Assembly: GCF_015160875.1 (NCBI RefSeq)
Contig: NZ_CP063374.1
Coordinates: 7,381,501 to 7,445,500 of the forward strand
Reading direction: 5' to 3'
Length of the DNA: 64,000 nucleotides
From: Streptomyces chromofuscus
GTDB taxonomy: Bacteria > Actinomycetota > Actinomycetes > Streptomycetales > Streptomycetaceae
Shown: one piece after another, positions 50,505-58,432 of the stretch
Numbering within the stretch: position 1 is the first letter of the stretch
How the letters are laid out: each line of letters starts with the position of its first letter
Notes under the pieces: model-generated
What the model saw: the letters and a program-made list of their open reading frames with translations, nothing else
Database searches by the model: none
What the model was told of the DNA's origin: nothing
Made by a program: the position numbers and the translations under genes

Positions 50505-50828
50505 ATGGGTGAAGTGCCTGAGCCGCATACCGGATGGACCTTTCTCACCAACCACGCCCGGGTGCTGGCCGCCATCGCCGATGACCACCATGCCCGCGTA
50601 CGAGACATCGCGGCACACTGCCGACTCACGGAGCGGGCCGTGCAGAAGATCATCGTCGACCTGGAGGAGGCCGGTTACCTCTCCCACCGGCGTGAGGGGC
50701 GGGGCAACACGTACCGCATCCAGCCCGCCAAGGTGCTACGGCACCCGGCGGAGGCGGGGCTGACCGTGGCCGCGCTGCTCGCGCTGCTCGTCAGGGACGA
50801 GGCGGACCGCGGCCGGGAGCCCGCGTGA
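50505..50828 (+). CDS. Winged-helix (MarR/ArsR-like) regulator
   Basis: 107 residues with one winged helix: FLTNHARVLAAIADDHHARV, RDIAAHCRLTERAVQKIIVD, LEEAGYLSHRREGRGNTYRI; RGNTY is the wing. The C-terminal 35 residues could form a dimer helix (LTVAALLALLVRDEAD). No effector domain. Position between the STAS-ANTAR and ANTAR-PP2C genes suggests it controls one of them. Expression is probably leaderless. Confidence 0.86.
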   Translation: MGEVPEPHTGWTFLTNHARVLAAIADDHHARVRDIAAHCRLTERAVQKIIVDLEEAGYLSHRREGRGNTYRIQPAKVLRHPAEAGLTVAALLALLVRDEADRGREPA

Positions 50829-50919
50829 CAGCGGGGCACCGGTCGGCGAGGCCTGAGGTCGGCGAGGCCTCGGGACGCGAGACGCCGACGCGGCACGCGA
50901 CCGCACGCGCCGCGCGCTG

Positions 50920-53319
50920 CTACACCGTGCCCGTCAGATCTTCCGGGACGCGGACGTCCACCACGCAGACGTCGTCCCGTCGTTCCTCCTCGAGCACGGC
51001 CGCGAGCAGCGGGCCGAGTGAGCCCGGCTCGTCGGTGTGACGGGCGAGGAGTCCCCGCGCGACCCGCTCGATGCCGTGGTCGATGCCCTCCGAGGGGCGC
51101 TCCACCAGCCCGTCCGTGTACAGCAACAGCCGGTCGCCGGGCTCCAGACGGAACTCCAGCTCCTCGAAGACCGGCGTGTTGCTCGCGCCGAGCAGCATGC
51201 CGCGGGGCCTGCCGAGCTGCCGTACCCCACCGTCACGCAGCAGCAGCGGCGGGGGGTGACCGGCCTGCGCCCAGACCAGTCGTCGCTCGTCCGGCCAGTA
51301 GTGGGCCAGCACCATGGTCGCCGTGCCGTGCGGGTCGCGGGAGTGCAGCAGCAGCGTGTTGAGCCGGGCGAGGGCGCCGGTCAGTGAGGAGCCCGTGATG
51401 ACCATGCCCTTGGCGGTGAACCGGAGCTGGGCCATCGTGGCGACCGCGTCGATACCGTGACCGGCCACGTCGCCGACCACGAACAGCGCGCTGCCGTCCG
51501 GCAGTTCGATGGCGCTGTACCAGTCGCCGCCCACGTGGATCCCCGACTGCGCGGGCAGGTACGCCACCTCCACCCGCAGCCCGGCCAGGCGCAGGGGCTT
51601 GTCCGGCAGCGGCAGCAGCGCGTGCTGGAGCCGGGCGGCCAGCGCCCGCTCGGCCTGGAGCGCCCCGTGCTGGGTGAGGACCGCCCGTTCGCTCGCCACC
51701 AGCGCGAGTTCGGCGTTGCGCTGGGCCGTGAGGTCCTGGACGAAGCCGTGCACCTCGACGGGCGTGCCGTGCAGGTCGGCCACCGCCTCGGCGACGACCC
51801 GCAGATGGCGTACCCCGCGCGCCGTCCTGACCCGGAACGGTACGTCGACCGGCCGCCCTTCGTGCGCGAGCGATCCGATGGCGCGGGTCAGGCCCGGCGC
51901 GTCCTCCGGCACGGCCAGGGCGGGCAGTTCGGTCAGGCGCACCGGGCCGTGCGCGGGCTCGCGGTCGAGGACGGTGAAGATCTGGGCGGAGCAGGAGACC
52001 TCGTCCGTGATCAGGTTCCAGTTGGTCCAGCCGAGGTTGCCCAGCCGCTGCACGTCCGCCAGCCGCTGCTCCTGCCGGTCCGACGGGTCGTGCCGGATCC
52101 AGCTGATGACGAGCCCGTCGTTCAGCCGGGCCACCCGCACCGTGTACGTCGACAGTTCGGCGCTGCCGGCCACCACGTCCGCTTGCGCGAACGGCTCGGC
52201 CTCGTACGGTTTTCCGGCGCCCAGGACGTCCAGGCACCGCTGCCACAGCGTCTCGTCCGCGATCGGCGGCCAGCACTCCAGGATCCGCAGCCCGACCAGC
52301 TCGCGGCCGGTGCGCCCGACGACGTCGATCGCCTCCGGGGTGGCGGCGCCGATGCGGTAGTCCTCGATCTCGCCGGAGGGCGCGCGCACCGGGGTGAGGA
52401 ACATCGCCGCGCCGGGCAGGGCGTCGAGCACCGCCTGTACGGCGTCGGCGGAACCGTCGGTGACGGGTTCCGGCCGGGCGTCGAAGGCCCGCAGCCGGCC
52501 CGCGCACAGCCGGACGACCGCCCGCAGGTGCTCACGGGTGGGCGCGGTGAACGGACCCGGGCGGGTGCGCAGGACGCCGATGGCGACCTCGGCGTCGTCG
52601 TCGGTCACCACTGGCAGCCAGGCACGGGAGAGCCAGCGCTCGGGCGGGTCACCGATGAGGAGGTAGCGCTTCCGGTCCTCCGCGGGGTCCTCCAGCCAGC
52701 GTGCGCGGCCGGTGCGCAGCGCGTCGAACGCGGCGATGGCGGTCACCGGGGGCACCTGGCGCCACTGGGCGGCCAGTTGGGCGTCGATGCCGCCGTGTCC
52801 GAGGAGTTCCAGGCCGCCGGCGGGATGCCGGCCGAAGATCAGGACGGCGTCGGCGGCGACGGTGTCCGCGAGATGCTCCAGCAGACAGCCGGCGAGTTCC
52901 TGCGGAGTGCGCACGCCGACGAGCGCCCTGCCCAGCCGCCCCAGGGCGGTGGACCCGTCGTCGGCCGGCTCGCGGGAGGGACCGGAGAGGGGGATGCCGG
53001 GGGCGGCGGAGGAGGACGCGGGCAGGTCCGGGGCGGACGCGGTGCGGTCCGGGGCGCTGCCGCCGAGCGTGATCCAGCACTCCTCGATCAGCGTGCGGTC
53101 GGCGGCCTTCGCGCGGCGCAGAAGCTCCTCGTGCGCCGCCTCCGCGGAGCACCCGGTGAGCGCCATGACCGCGCCCTTTGCCCGCTCCACGACGGCCGAG
53201 GTCGCCGCCAGGTCGCGCAGCCGGGCCAGCTCGGCGCGTCGCCCGGTCACGGCACCGGTAGAGGTGACCGTGTCGGAACCGGTTCCGTTCTCCGCCGGGA
53301 TCGCGGGGTCGCTCGTCAC
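50920..53319 (-). CDS. ANTAR-GAF-PAS-PAS-PP2C phosphatase
   Basis: 799 residues. Unusually it begins with an ANTAR-like three-helix domain (about 28-90: LRDLAATSAVVERAKGAVMA, LTGCSAEAAHEELLRRAKAA), then GAF (about 125-270), two PAS domains (about 290-420 and 430-560) and SpoIIE-type PP2C (about 590-795) with GGDWYS, GDVAGHG and LYTDGLVE. The N-terminal domain could bind RNA or only dimerise. The GTG at 53319 lacks a good ribosome binding site; the frame is open to 53496 but upstream sequence is low-complexity. Nearby STAS-ANTAR protein is a plausible substrate. Confidence 0.88.
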   Translation of the reverse strand: MTSDPAIPAENGTGSDTVTSTGAVTGRRAELARLRDLAATSAVVERAKGAVMALTGCSAEAAHEELLRRAKAADRTLIEECWITLGGSAPDRTASAPDLPASSSAAPGIPLSGPSREPADDGSTALGRLGRALVGVRTPQELAGCLLEHLADTVAADAVLIFGRHPAGGLELLGHGGIDAQLAAQWRQVPPVTAIAAFDALRTGRARWLEDPAEDRKRYLLIGDPPERWLSRAWLPVVTDDDAEVAIGVLRTRPGPFTAPTREHLRAVVRLCAGRLRAFDARPEPVTDGSADAVQAVLDALPGAAMFLTPVRAPSGEIEDYRIGAATPEAIDVVGRTGRELVGLRILECWPPIADETLWQRCLDVLGAGKPYEAEPFAQADVVAGSAELSTYTVRVARLNDGLVISWIRHDPSDRQEQRLADVQRLGNLGWTNWNLITDEVSCSAQIFTVLDREPAHGPVRLTELPALAVPEDAPGLTRAIGSLAHEGRPVDVPFRVRTARGVRHLRVVAEAVADLHGTPVEVHGFVQDLTAQRNAELALVASERAVLTQHGALQAERALAARLQHALLPLPDKPLRLAGLRVEVAYLPAQSGIHVGGDWYSAIELPDGSALFVVGDVAGHGIDAVATMAQLRFTAKGMVITGSSLTGALARLNTLLLHSRDPHGTATMVLAHYWPDERRLVWAQAGHPPPLLLRDGGVRQLGRPRGMLLGASNTPVFEELEFRLEPGDRLLLYTDGLVERPSEGIDHGIERVARGLLARHTDEPGSLGPLLAAVLEEERRDDVCVVDVRVPEDLTGTV

Positions 53320-53500
53320 GCGTCGAGCATCGCACAGGAGCCCCCACCGCAGCGCAAGGTCTTCCGCGGGGAATGCACTCGAAAGTGCCTGCCGTTGCCA
53401 CGGCCGGTGACGGCGCTGCCGGCCGGGGAACACGGGCGGTGCGGCGCCCGTCGCCGGCCCGGGTTCCGGCGTGCGGCGGCGACGCGTGCGAACCACTGCC

Positions 53501-53875
53501 TCAGCGGCCGAGGTTGTGCTCCACCAGCGCGTCGGTCACCGCACGGACGCTGCGCGCGATGTGCTGGAGTTGCAGCACCTCGGCGGCGTACAGCTTGATG
53601 GTGTGCTCGATGACCGACTCCGGCATGCCGAGCCGCGGCAGGTCGGCGCGGGCGGTCTGCAGGGCGGTGCGGGCGACCCGGATCTCCTGCTGCACCTGGA
53701 TCTGCGCGTGCCGGGCGAGCAGCACGGGGTGGCGGATCAGCGTGGGATAGTCGGCGTACCGCGCCGGTACCAGCTCGCGCAGCCACTTGGCCGCCGAGCG
53801 CTCCCAGTCGTAGCTGCCGGGGGTCTTGACCTGGCACGGCCAGTCCGGGCTGGTGCGCGTGGACGTCAGGGGCAT
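53501..53875 (-). CDS. Hypothetical helical protein
   Basis: 124 residues, alpha-helical and soluble: WPCQVKTPGSYDWERSAAKW, LRELVPARYADYPTLIRHPV, LLARHAQIQVQQEIRVARTA, with a C-terminal coiled-coil-like stretch (IEHTIKLYAAEVLQLQHIAR). I recall relatives in Streptomyces but no function. GGAAG eight bases before the ATG at 53875 decides for this start over one two codons upstream. An AT-rich promoter-like block lies about 220 bases upstream. Confidence 0.75.
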   Translation of the reverse strand: MPLTSTRTSPDWPCQVKTPGSYDWERSAAKWLRELVPARYADYPTLIRHPVLLARHAQIQVQQEIRVARTALQTARADLPRLGMPESVIEHTIKLYAAEVLQLQHIARSVRAVTDALVEHNLGR

Positions 53876-54191
53876 GATCATCGCTTCCGGTGTGCTGCGG
53901 TGCGGAGGTGGTCCGCGGGGGTGGGGCGGCCCCGGCCTAGGGGATGGCCGGGGCCGCCCCCACCGAACACCCCGGGCACCGATGCGGGTAGGGGACATCG
54001 GCTTCGGGTGTTCGTGCGGGCGCCCTGGAGAGCCGGCCTGTGTGTGAGCGGACGGTCGGTTCTCCTCGGGCGGGTGAGGATCCGCGAGCAGTATTTATAT
54101 ATGCCGATCGCTTTGCAAGGCGTATGAAAACATTCATGCCTGCTGTGAAAGGAAAGGACCCTTCGTGCAGCGGTTGAGGTAAGGGGTGGGA
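53876..54191. other. Intergenic region with an AT-rich island
   Basis: Between the hypothetical gene and the RpiR gene. Around 54090-54137 the DNA is strikingly AT-rich for this genome, with ATTTATATATGC and the dyad ATGAA-AACA-TTCAT at 54124-54137. On the minus strand TTGCAA followed by TATAAAT could act as a promoter for the gene at 53501-53875. The dyad may be an RpiR-type operator; no gene is seen. Confidence 0.5.
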
Positions 54192-55115
54192 TCAGTCCCG
54201 CAGGAAGAACTGGTGCTGGTCCGAGATCTGCTCGTACGCCTCCAGCCGGGCCTGGGTGCGTTCGGGGTCGGCGTCCGTCATGGCCTGGAGCAACGCGGCC
54301 GCCATCACGCCGGGCGCGGCATAGGAGTCGAAGACCAGCCGGGAGCCCGTGCCGGTGGCGAAGGTGACGTCGGCCTCGTCGGCGACCGGTCCGAGCGCCA
54401 GGTCGGTGACGAGGGCGACGCGCAGGCCGGCGCCGCGCGCGAGGCGCACCGCGGAGAGGGTCTCCTGGGCGTGCCGGGGCAGCGAGAACGCCAGCACCCA
54501 CGTGCCGCCGGCCTCGCGGGACTGCAACAGCGCGTCGTAGGCGACGCTGCCACCCCGCGTCACCAGCCGTACGTCCGGGTGGATACGGCGCGCGGCGTAC
54601 GCGAAGTACTCCGCGAGCGAGGCGGAGATGCGCAGGCCCAGCACGGTCAGCGGGGTCGACTCCGACAGCCGGCGGCCGACGTCGATGACCTGGTCGGGGT
54701 CGGCGAAGTCGCGGCGCAGGTTCTCCAGGTTGTCGATCTCGGCGTCGACCGCCGCCTGGAGTTCGTTGCCGCGGTCCTCCTCGGCGGTCGCGGGACCGCC
54801 GGCCAGGGTGCCGAGGGCGATGGCCTGGAGCTTCTCGCGCAGCGCCGGGTAACCGCTGAAGCCGACCGCCCCGGCGAAACGCGTCACCGACGGCTGGCTG
54901 ACCCCGACGCGGTCGGCGAGCTCGGTGATCGACAGGAACGCCGCCTCGGTGATGTGCTCGATCAGGTACTGGGCGATGCGCCGTTGTCCCGGCGACAGTC
55001 GGGGCCGGTCGAACAGCGCCCTGAGCTGGGAAGTCGGGGCGGCCTCCACTTCCGGTGCGGTCTTTCCCGAGGTGATCGCGGATGCCTGTGCGCGTGCCTG
55101 CTGCGGCGATGGCAC
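54192..55115 (-). CDS. MurR/RpiR family regulator
   Basis: 307 residues: N-terminal RpiR helix-turn-helix (about 30-105: SPGQRRIAQYLIEHITEAAF, LSITELADRVGVSQPSVTRF, VGFSGYPALREKL) and a C-terminal SIS sugar-phosphate-binding domain (about 145-290: LTVLGLRISASLAEYFAYAA, WVLAFSLPRHAQETLSAVRL). It should sense a phosphosugar or related metabolite. GGAGG lies seven bases before the GTG start. No metabolic gene stands next to it now; its former neighbour may have been lost. Confidence 0.91.
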   Translation of the reverse strand: MPSPQQARAQASAITSGKTAPEVEAAPTSQLRALFDRPRLSPGQRRIAQYLIEHITEAAFLSITELADRVGVSQPSVTRFAGAVGFSGYPALREKLQAIALGTLAGGPATAEEDRGNELQAAVDAEIDNLENLRRDFADPDQVIDVGRRLSESTPLTVLGLRISASLAEYFAYAARRIHPDVRLVTRGGSVAYDALLQSREAGGTWVLAFSLPRHAQETLSAVRLARGAGLRVALVTDLALGPVADEADVTFATGTGSRLVFDSYAAPGVMAAALLQAMTDADPERTQARLEAYEQISDQHQFFLRD

Positions 55116-55476
55116 CGGTGCGCCTCCTTTGCTTCCCAGGGAGCTTCAACATAGCTCACGCACCGTGTCGATCAGGGGCGCACGCCCGGCGCGGGGGCGG
55201 GGCGGCCGGGACGTGGGAGGGCCCTGCCCGCGGGGGTCGGCCGGGGTGGGGCCGGGTGCTGTCCGGACGGGACTCGGTCGGGGGTGGGTGCTCCGGCGGT
55301 AATGGTTGGCGGCCGTGATCGGCGACGCGGCGGGCGACGCCCACGGCGAACCGGAGCTGACGCTTCAGCCGCGCTGGTGCCGCGACAGGCAACGCTCACC
55401 CCGTCGCGACGCCCGGCACGCCCCCTTGCCGCACCGGACGCCGCTCCTTGCCGGGCAAGCGTTGCCCGCCGCGGCA
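55116..55476. other. Intergenic region, nothing recognised
   Basis: 361 bases between the RpiR gene and the insertion sequence. Before the IS arrived this was contiguous with the kinase gene stop codon at 56920. No frame shows similarity; small inverted repeats only. Confidence 0.4.
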
Positions 55477-56923
55477 CTAGTAGTGCTTGGTCAGGTTCGT
55501 ATCGGGGTTGGTATGTCGCGGTGGCAGGTGGGGCAGGCGCCGGTCCAGAGAGCGAGGAGGGTCTGCAGCTCGCGGACGACCTGGTAGAGGCTCAGGCCGA
55601 CGCCGCGTCTTTTGGGGCTCGTGCCAGTCGTTGCAGGGTGCAGAAGGCGTGGGCGACGGAGACGAGGGTGACGTGGTGGTGCCAGCCGTTCCAGGTGCGG
55701 CCCTCGAAGTGGGCCAGGCCCAGGGCCTGCTTCATCTCGCGGTAGTCGTGCTCGATGCGCCGGCGAAGCTTGGCAAGCCGGACCAGGGTGGTCAGCGGGG
55801 TGTCGGCGGGCAGGTCGGACAGCCAGAACTGGACCGGCTCGCTCTCCCCGGCGGGCCATTCGGCCAGCAGCCAGCACTCGGGCAGTTCCGGGCCGTCGGC
55901 GGCCTGCCGGATCTCGCGCCCGGCAGGCCGGATGCGCAAGGCCACGAACCGGGAGTACATGCGCTTGAAGCCGGAGCGGCCGGTGCCGGGCCGGGAGCCT
56001 CACGCCACTGGACGGGCCGTGCGGTCTTCCGGCCGGCCGCGATGACCAGCTCTTTCACCGACCGCGGCTTGTCCGGGTACTTCGGCACCGGCGGCCGTCC
56101 CGTCCCGGAGTACGGCTCGCACACCGGCACCGCGTCGCCGGGATGAGCCGACAGCGTGGTGGAGATCCCGACCATGTAATGCATGCCGCGGGCGTTCAGG
56201 CCGAGCCGGAAGGCCGCGGCGTCGCCGTATCCGGCGTCCGCGATGGCCAGCGGCACCTCGATCCCCCAGGAACGGGTCTCGTCAGCCATGTCCAGAGCCA
56301 GCTGCCACTTCTCCACATGGCCGACGTCGTCGGGGATGCCGCAGGACCGGCGGCGGGCGACCTTGTCCGCATCCGCCTTCGGCGCTGCGGGATCCCAGGT
56401 CTGCGGCAAAACAGCCGCCAGTTGACCGCAGCCGAGGCATGGTCGGAGGCCAGGTGCAGCGAGACCCCCACCTGGCAGTTGGTGACCTTGCCCGCGGTGC
56501 CGGTGTACTGCCGCGACACGCACGCCGAGGCACTGCCGTCCTTCAGGAAGCCGGTGTCGTCGAAGACCAGCACGGTCGGCCGGATCTCCGTCTCCATCCT
56601 CCAGGCCAGACGGGCCCGGATATGGGCCGGATCCCACGGGCTGGTGGTGATGAAGTGGGCCAGGGCCTGCCGGTTCCCGTCCTCCCCGAGGCGGGCAGCC
56701 ATCGGCTCGACCGACTTGCGTTTGCCGTCGGTCAGCAGTCCGCGCAGGTAGACCTGGCCCCACCGGCGCTGGTCGTTGCGCGCGAACGGCTCGAACACCT
56801 CCGCTGCGAACGCCTCCAACTCACCACGCACCGCAGCTATCTCGTCTGGAGTCACACGCCCTCAACGACCTACCGAACCAAAAGACACGCTCAGCACATC
56901 TAAATCTGACCAAGCACTACTAG
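55477..56923 (-). mobile_element. IS701-family insertion sequence with CTAG target duplication
   Basis: The element is 55481-56919 (1439 bases). The left end TAGTGCTTGGTCAGGTT (55481-55497) and the inverted right end (56903-56919) match at 16 of 17 bases. CTAG directly flanks both sides (55477-55480 and 56920-56923), the 4-base duplication typical of IS701-type elements. The right-hand CTAG contains the TAG stop of the kinase gene. The transposase inside is frameshifted, but the ends are intact, so a related active copy could still move it. Confidence 0.88.
55491..56855 (-). pseudogene. IS701-type transposase, three frameshifts
   Basis: The DDE-type transposase starts well (MTPDEIAAVRGELEAFAAEV, DGKRKSVEPMAARLGEDGNR, VLVFDDTGFLKDGSAS with the first catalytic Asp). 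At about 56407 a base is lost in a run of T (LFLPQTWD continues in another frame, with VPLAIADAGYGDAAAF carrying the second Asp). A second loss is near 55998 (RMYSRFVALRIRPAGRE, IEHDYREMKQALGLAHFEGR with the catalytic Glu) and a third near 55610, before LYQVVRELQTLLALWTGACP. No full-length product is possible. Confidence 0.85.
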
Positions 56924-57552
56924 TCGATGGTCACGACCAGGTCCGCCCGGTCCCGGGTGGCCCCGACCGTCTCGGCGTTGCGCTGGTCCGTGCCCAGCAC
57001 CCACGCCACCGCCTCCTCGTGGCCCTTGCCGAACTCCTCGTGCCGGGCGACGAGACGGCGGATCCGCTCCGGCTCGGGCAGCTCGCAGAACCACACCTCG
57101 TCCAGCGCGGGCCGGACCCGTGCCCACGCACCCGTGTCGAGGAGCAGGTAGTTGCCCTCGGTCACGACGAGCCGGGCGGTCGGCGGGACGGGGATCGCGC
57201 CCGCGATCGGCTGCTCCAGGACACGCTCGAAGCCGGGCGCGTACACCACGTCCTCGCCGTCCTCGCGCAGCCGCCGCAGCAAAGCCGCGTATCCGGCCGC
57301 GTCGAAGGTGTCGGGCGCTCCCTTGCGGTCACGGCGGCCGAGCCGGTCGAGTTCGACGTCGGCGAGGTGGAAACCGTCCATCGGGACGTGCGCGACCCAC
57401 GGCCGGCCGGTGCCGTTCAGCTCCCGGACCAGGCGTTCGGCGAGGGTGGTCTTGCCCGAGCCGGGACCGCCGGCGACACCGAGGAGGGCGCGGCGGCCGT
57501 CCGCCGCCAGGGCGCGGGCGCGGGCGAGGAGGTCGTCGAAGGTCACCGGCAC
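56920..57552 (-). CDS. Nucleoside/nucleotide kinase family protein (uridine-kinase-like)
   Basis: 210 residues of the P-loop kinase fold: Walker A GPGSGKTT (29-36), substrate-binding HVPMDGFHLADVELDRLGRR, VTEGNYLLLDTGAWARVRPA, and the lid RLVARHEEFGKGHEEAVAWV. It resembles uridine/pantothenate-kinase relatives (YfhL/FrcK-like group); substrate uncertain. Start is GTG. The IS inserted exactly at its stop codon, whose TAG survives within the duplicated CTAG, so the protein is unchanged. Divergent from the GH65 operon. Confidence 0.88.
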   Translation of the reverse strand: MPVTFDDLLARARALAADGRRALLGVAGGPGSGKTTLAERLVRELNGTGRPWVAHVPMDGFHLADVELDRLGRRDRKGAPDTFDAAGYAALLRRLREDGEDVVYAPGFERVLEQPIAGAIPVPPTARLVVTEGNYLLLDTGAWARVRPALDEVWFCELPEPERIRRLVARHEEFGKGHEEAVAWVLGTDQRNAETVGATRDRADLVVTID

Positions 57553-57691
57553 ACAGCGAGTGTGTCATCCGGGTGGCGGGCGAGCAGGTGCGGCTGCGGA
57601 AGAGACCACCCCACGGCCCGAATCGATCCGTGTGGCCCGCGCCACCCACAGGCCACCCACTGGACCGCGTCGTGCGGGGAACCGGTCCTTC

Positions 57692-58432
57692 ATGACGGAG
57701 CTCGGTCTTCCCGAAGAAATCCTGGCCTGCCTCTTCGACCTCGACGGGGTCGTCACCAAGACGGCCGTGGTCCACGCCGCCGCCTGGAAGGAGACCTTCG
57801 ACGCCTTCCTGCGCGAGCGCGAGGGCGAGAACTTCCGGCCGTTCGACGCCGGCGCCGACTACGACGAGTACGTCGACGGCCGCCCCCGCGCGGACGGCGT
57901 GCGCACCTTCCTCGCCTCCCGCGGTATCCACCTGCCCGAAGGCACTCCCGACGACCCGCCCGACGCCCCGACCGTGCACGGCGTCGGCAACCGCAAGAAC
58001 GACCTCCTCCTGGAGAAGATCCGCACCGGCGGCGTCCAGGCCTACGACAGCACCCTGCGCTACATCGAGGCGGTCCGCGCCCGGGGCCTGCGCACCGCGA
58101 TCGTCTCCTCCAGCGCCAACTGCCGCGACGTGCTGCGGTCGATCGGCGCCGAGGACCTGTTCGACGTGCGCATCGACGGCGTCGTCGCGGCGGAGCGCGA
58201 GCTGCCGGGGAAGCCCCATCCGGACACCTTCCTGGCCGCCGCCCGCGACCTCGGCGTCGAGGCCCGTCACGCGGCCGTGTTCGAGGACGCGCTGGCCGGC
58301 ATGGACGCGGGGCGTGCGGGCAGCTTCGGTCATGTCGTGGGCGTCGACCGCGCCGGACAGGCCGACGCCCTGTACGCGCACGGCGCGGACCGGGTCGTAC
58401 AGGATCTCGCCGAACTGGGGGGCAAGGAGTGA
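57692..58432 (+). CDS. Beta-phosphoglucomutase-type HAD hydrolase
   Basis: 246 residues: HAD motif I FDLDGVVTKT (Asp16, Asp18), cap domain, motif II VSSSANC, Lys in GKPHPDTFLAAA, and motif IV VFEDALAGMDAGRAG. It interconverts beta-glucose 1-phosphate and glucose 6-phosphate, the natural step after a GH65 phosphorylase. Its TGA overlaps the next gene's GTG as GTGA, so the two are coupled. Confidence 0.9.
   Translation: MTELGLPEEILACLFDLDGVVTKTAVVHAAAWKETFDAFLREREGENFRPFDAGADYDEYVDGRPRADGVRTFLASRGIHLPEGTPDDPPDAPTVHGVGNRKNDLLLEKIRTGGVQAYDSTLRYIEAVRARGLRTAIVSSSANCRDVLRSIGAEDLFDVRIDGVVAAERELPGKPHPDTFLAAARDLGVEARHAAVFEDALAGMDAGRAGSFGHVVGVDRAGQADALYAHGADRVVQDLAELGGKE

Noticed and set aside
53937..54137. 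Minus-strand ORF of 66 codons beginning MNVFIRLAKRSAY
   Set aside because: No ribosome binding site and low-complexity composition after the first codons; the AT-rich start is better read as promoter DNA.
56380..56430. Programmed frameshift in the IS transposase at the T run
   Set aside because: Two further frameshifts exist downstream, and IS701-type transposases are normally single frames, so mutation is the simpler reading.
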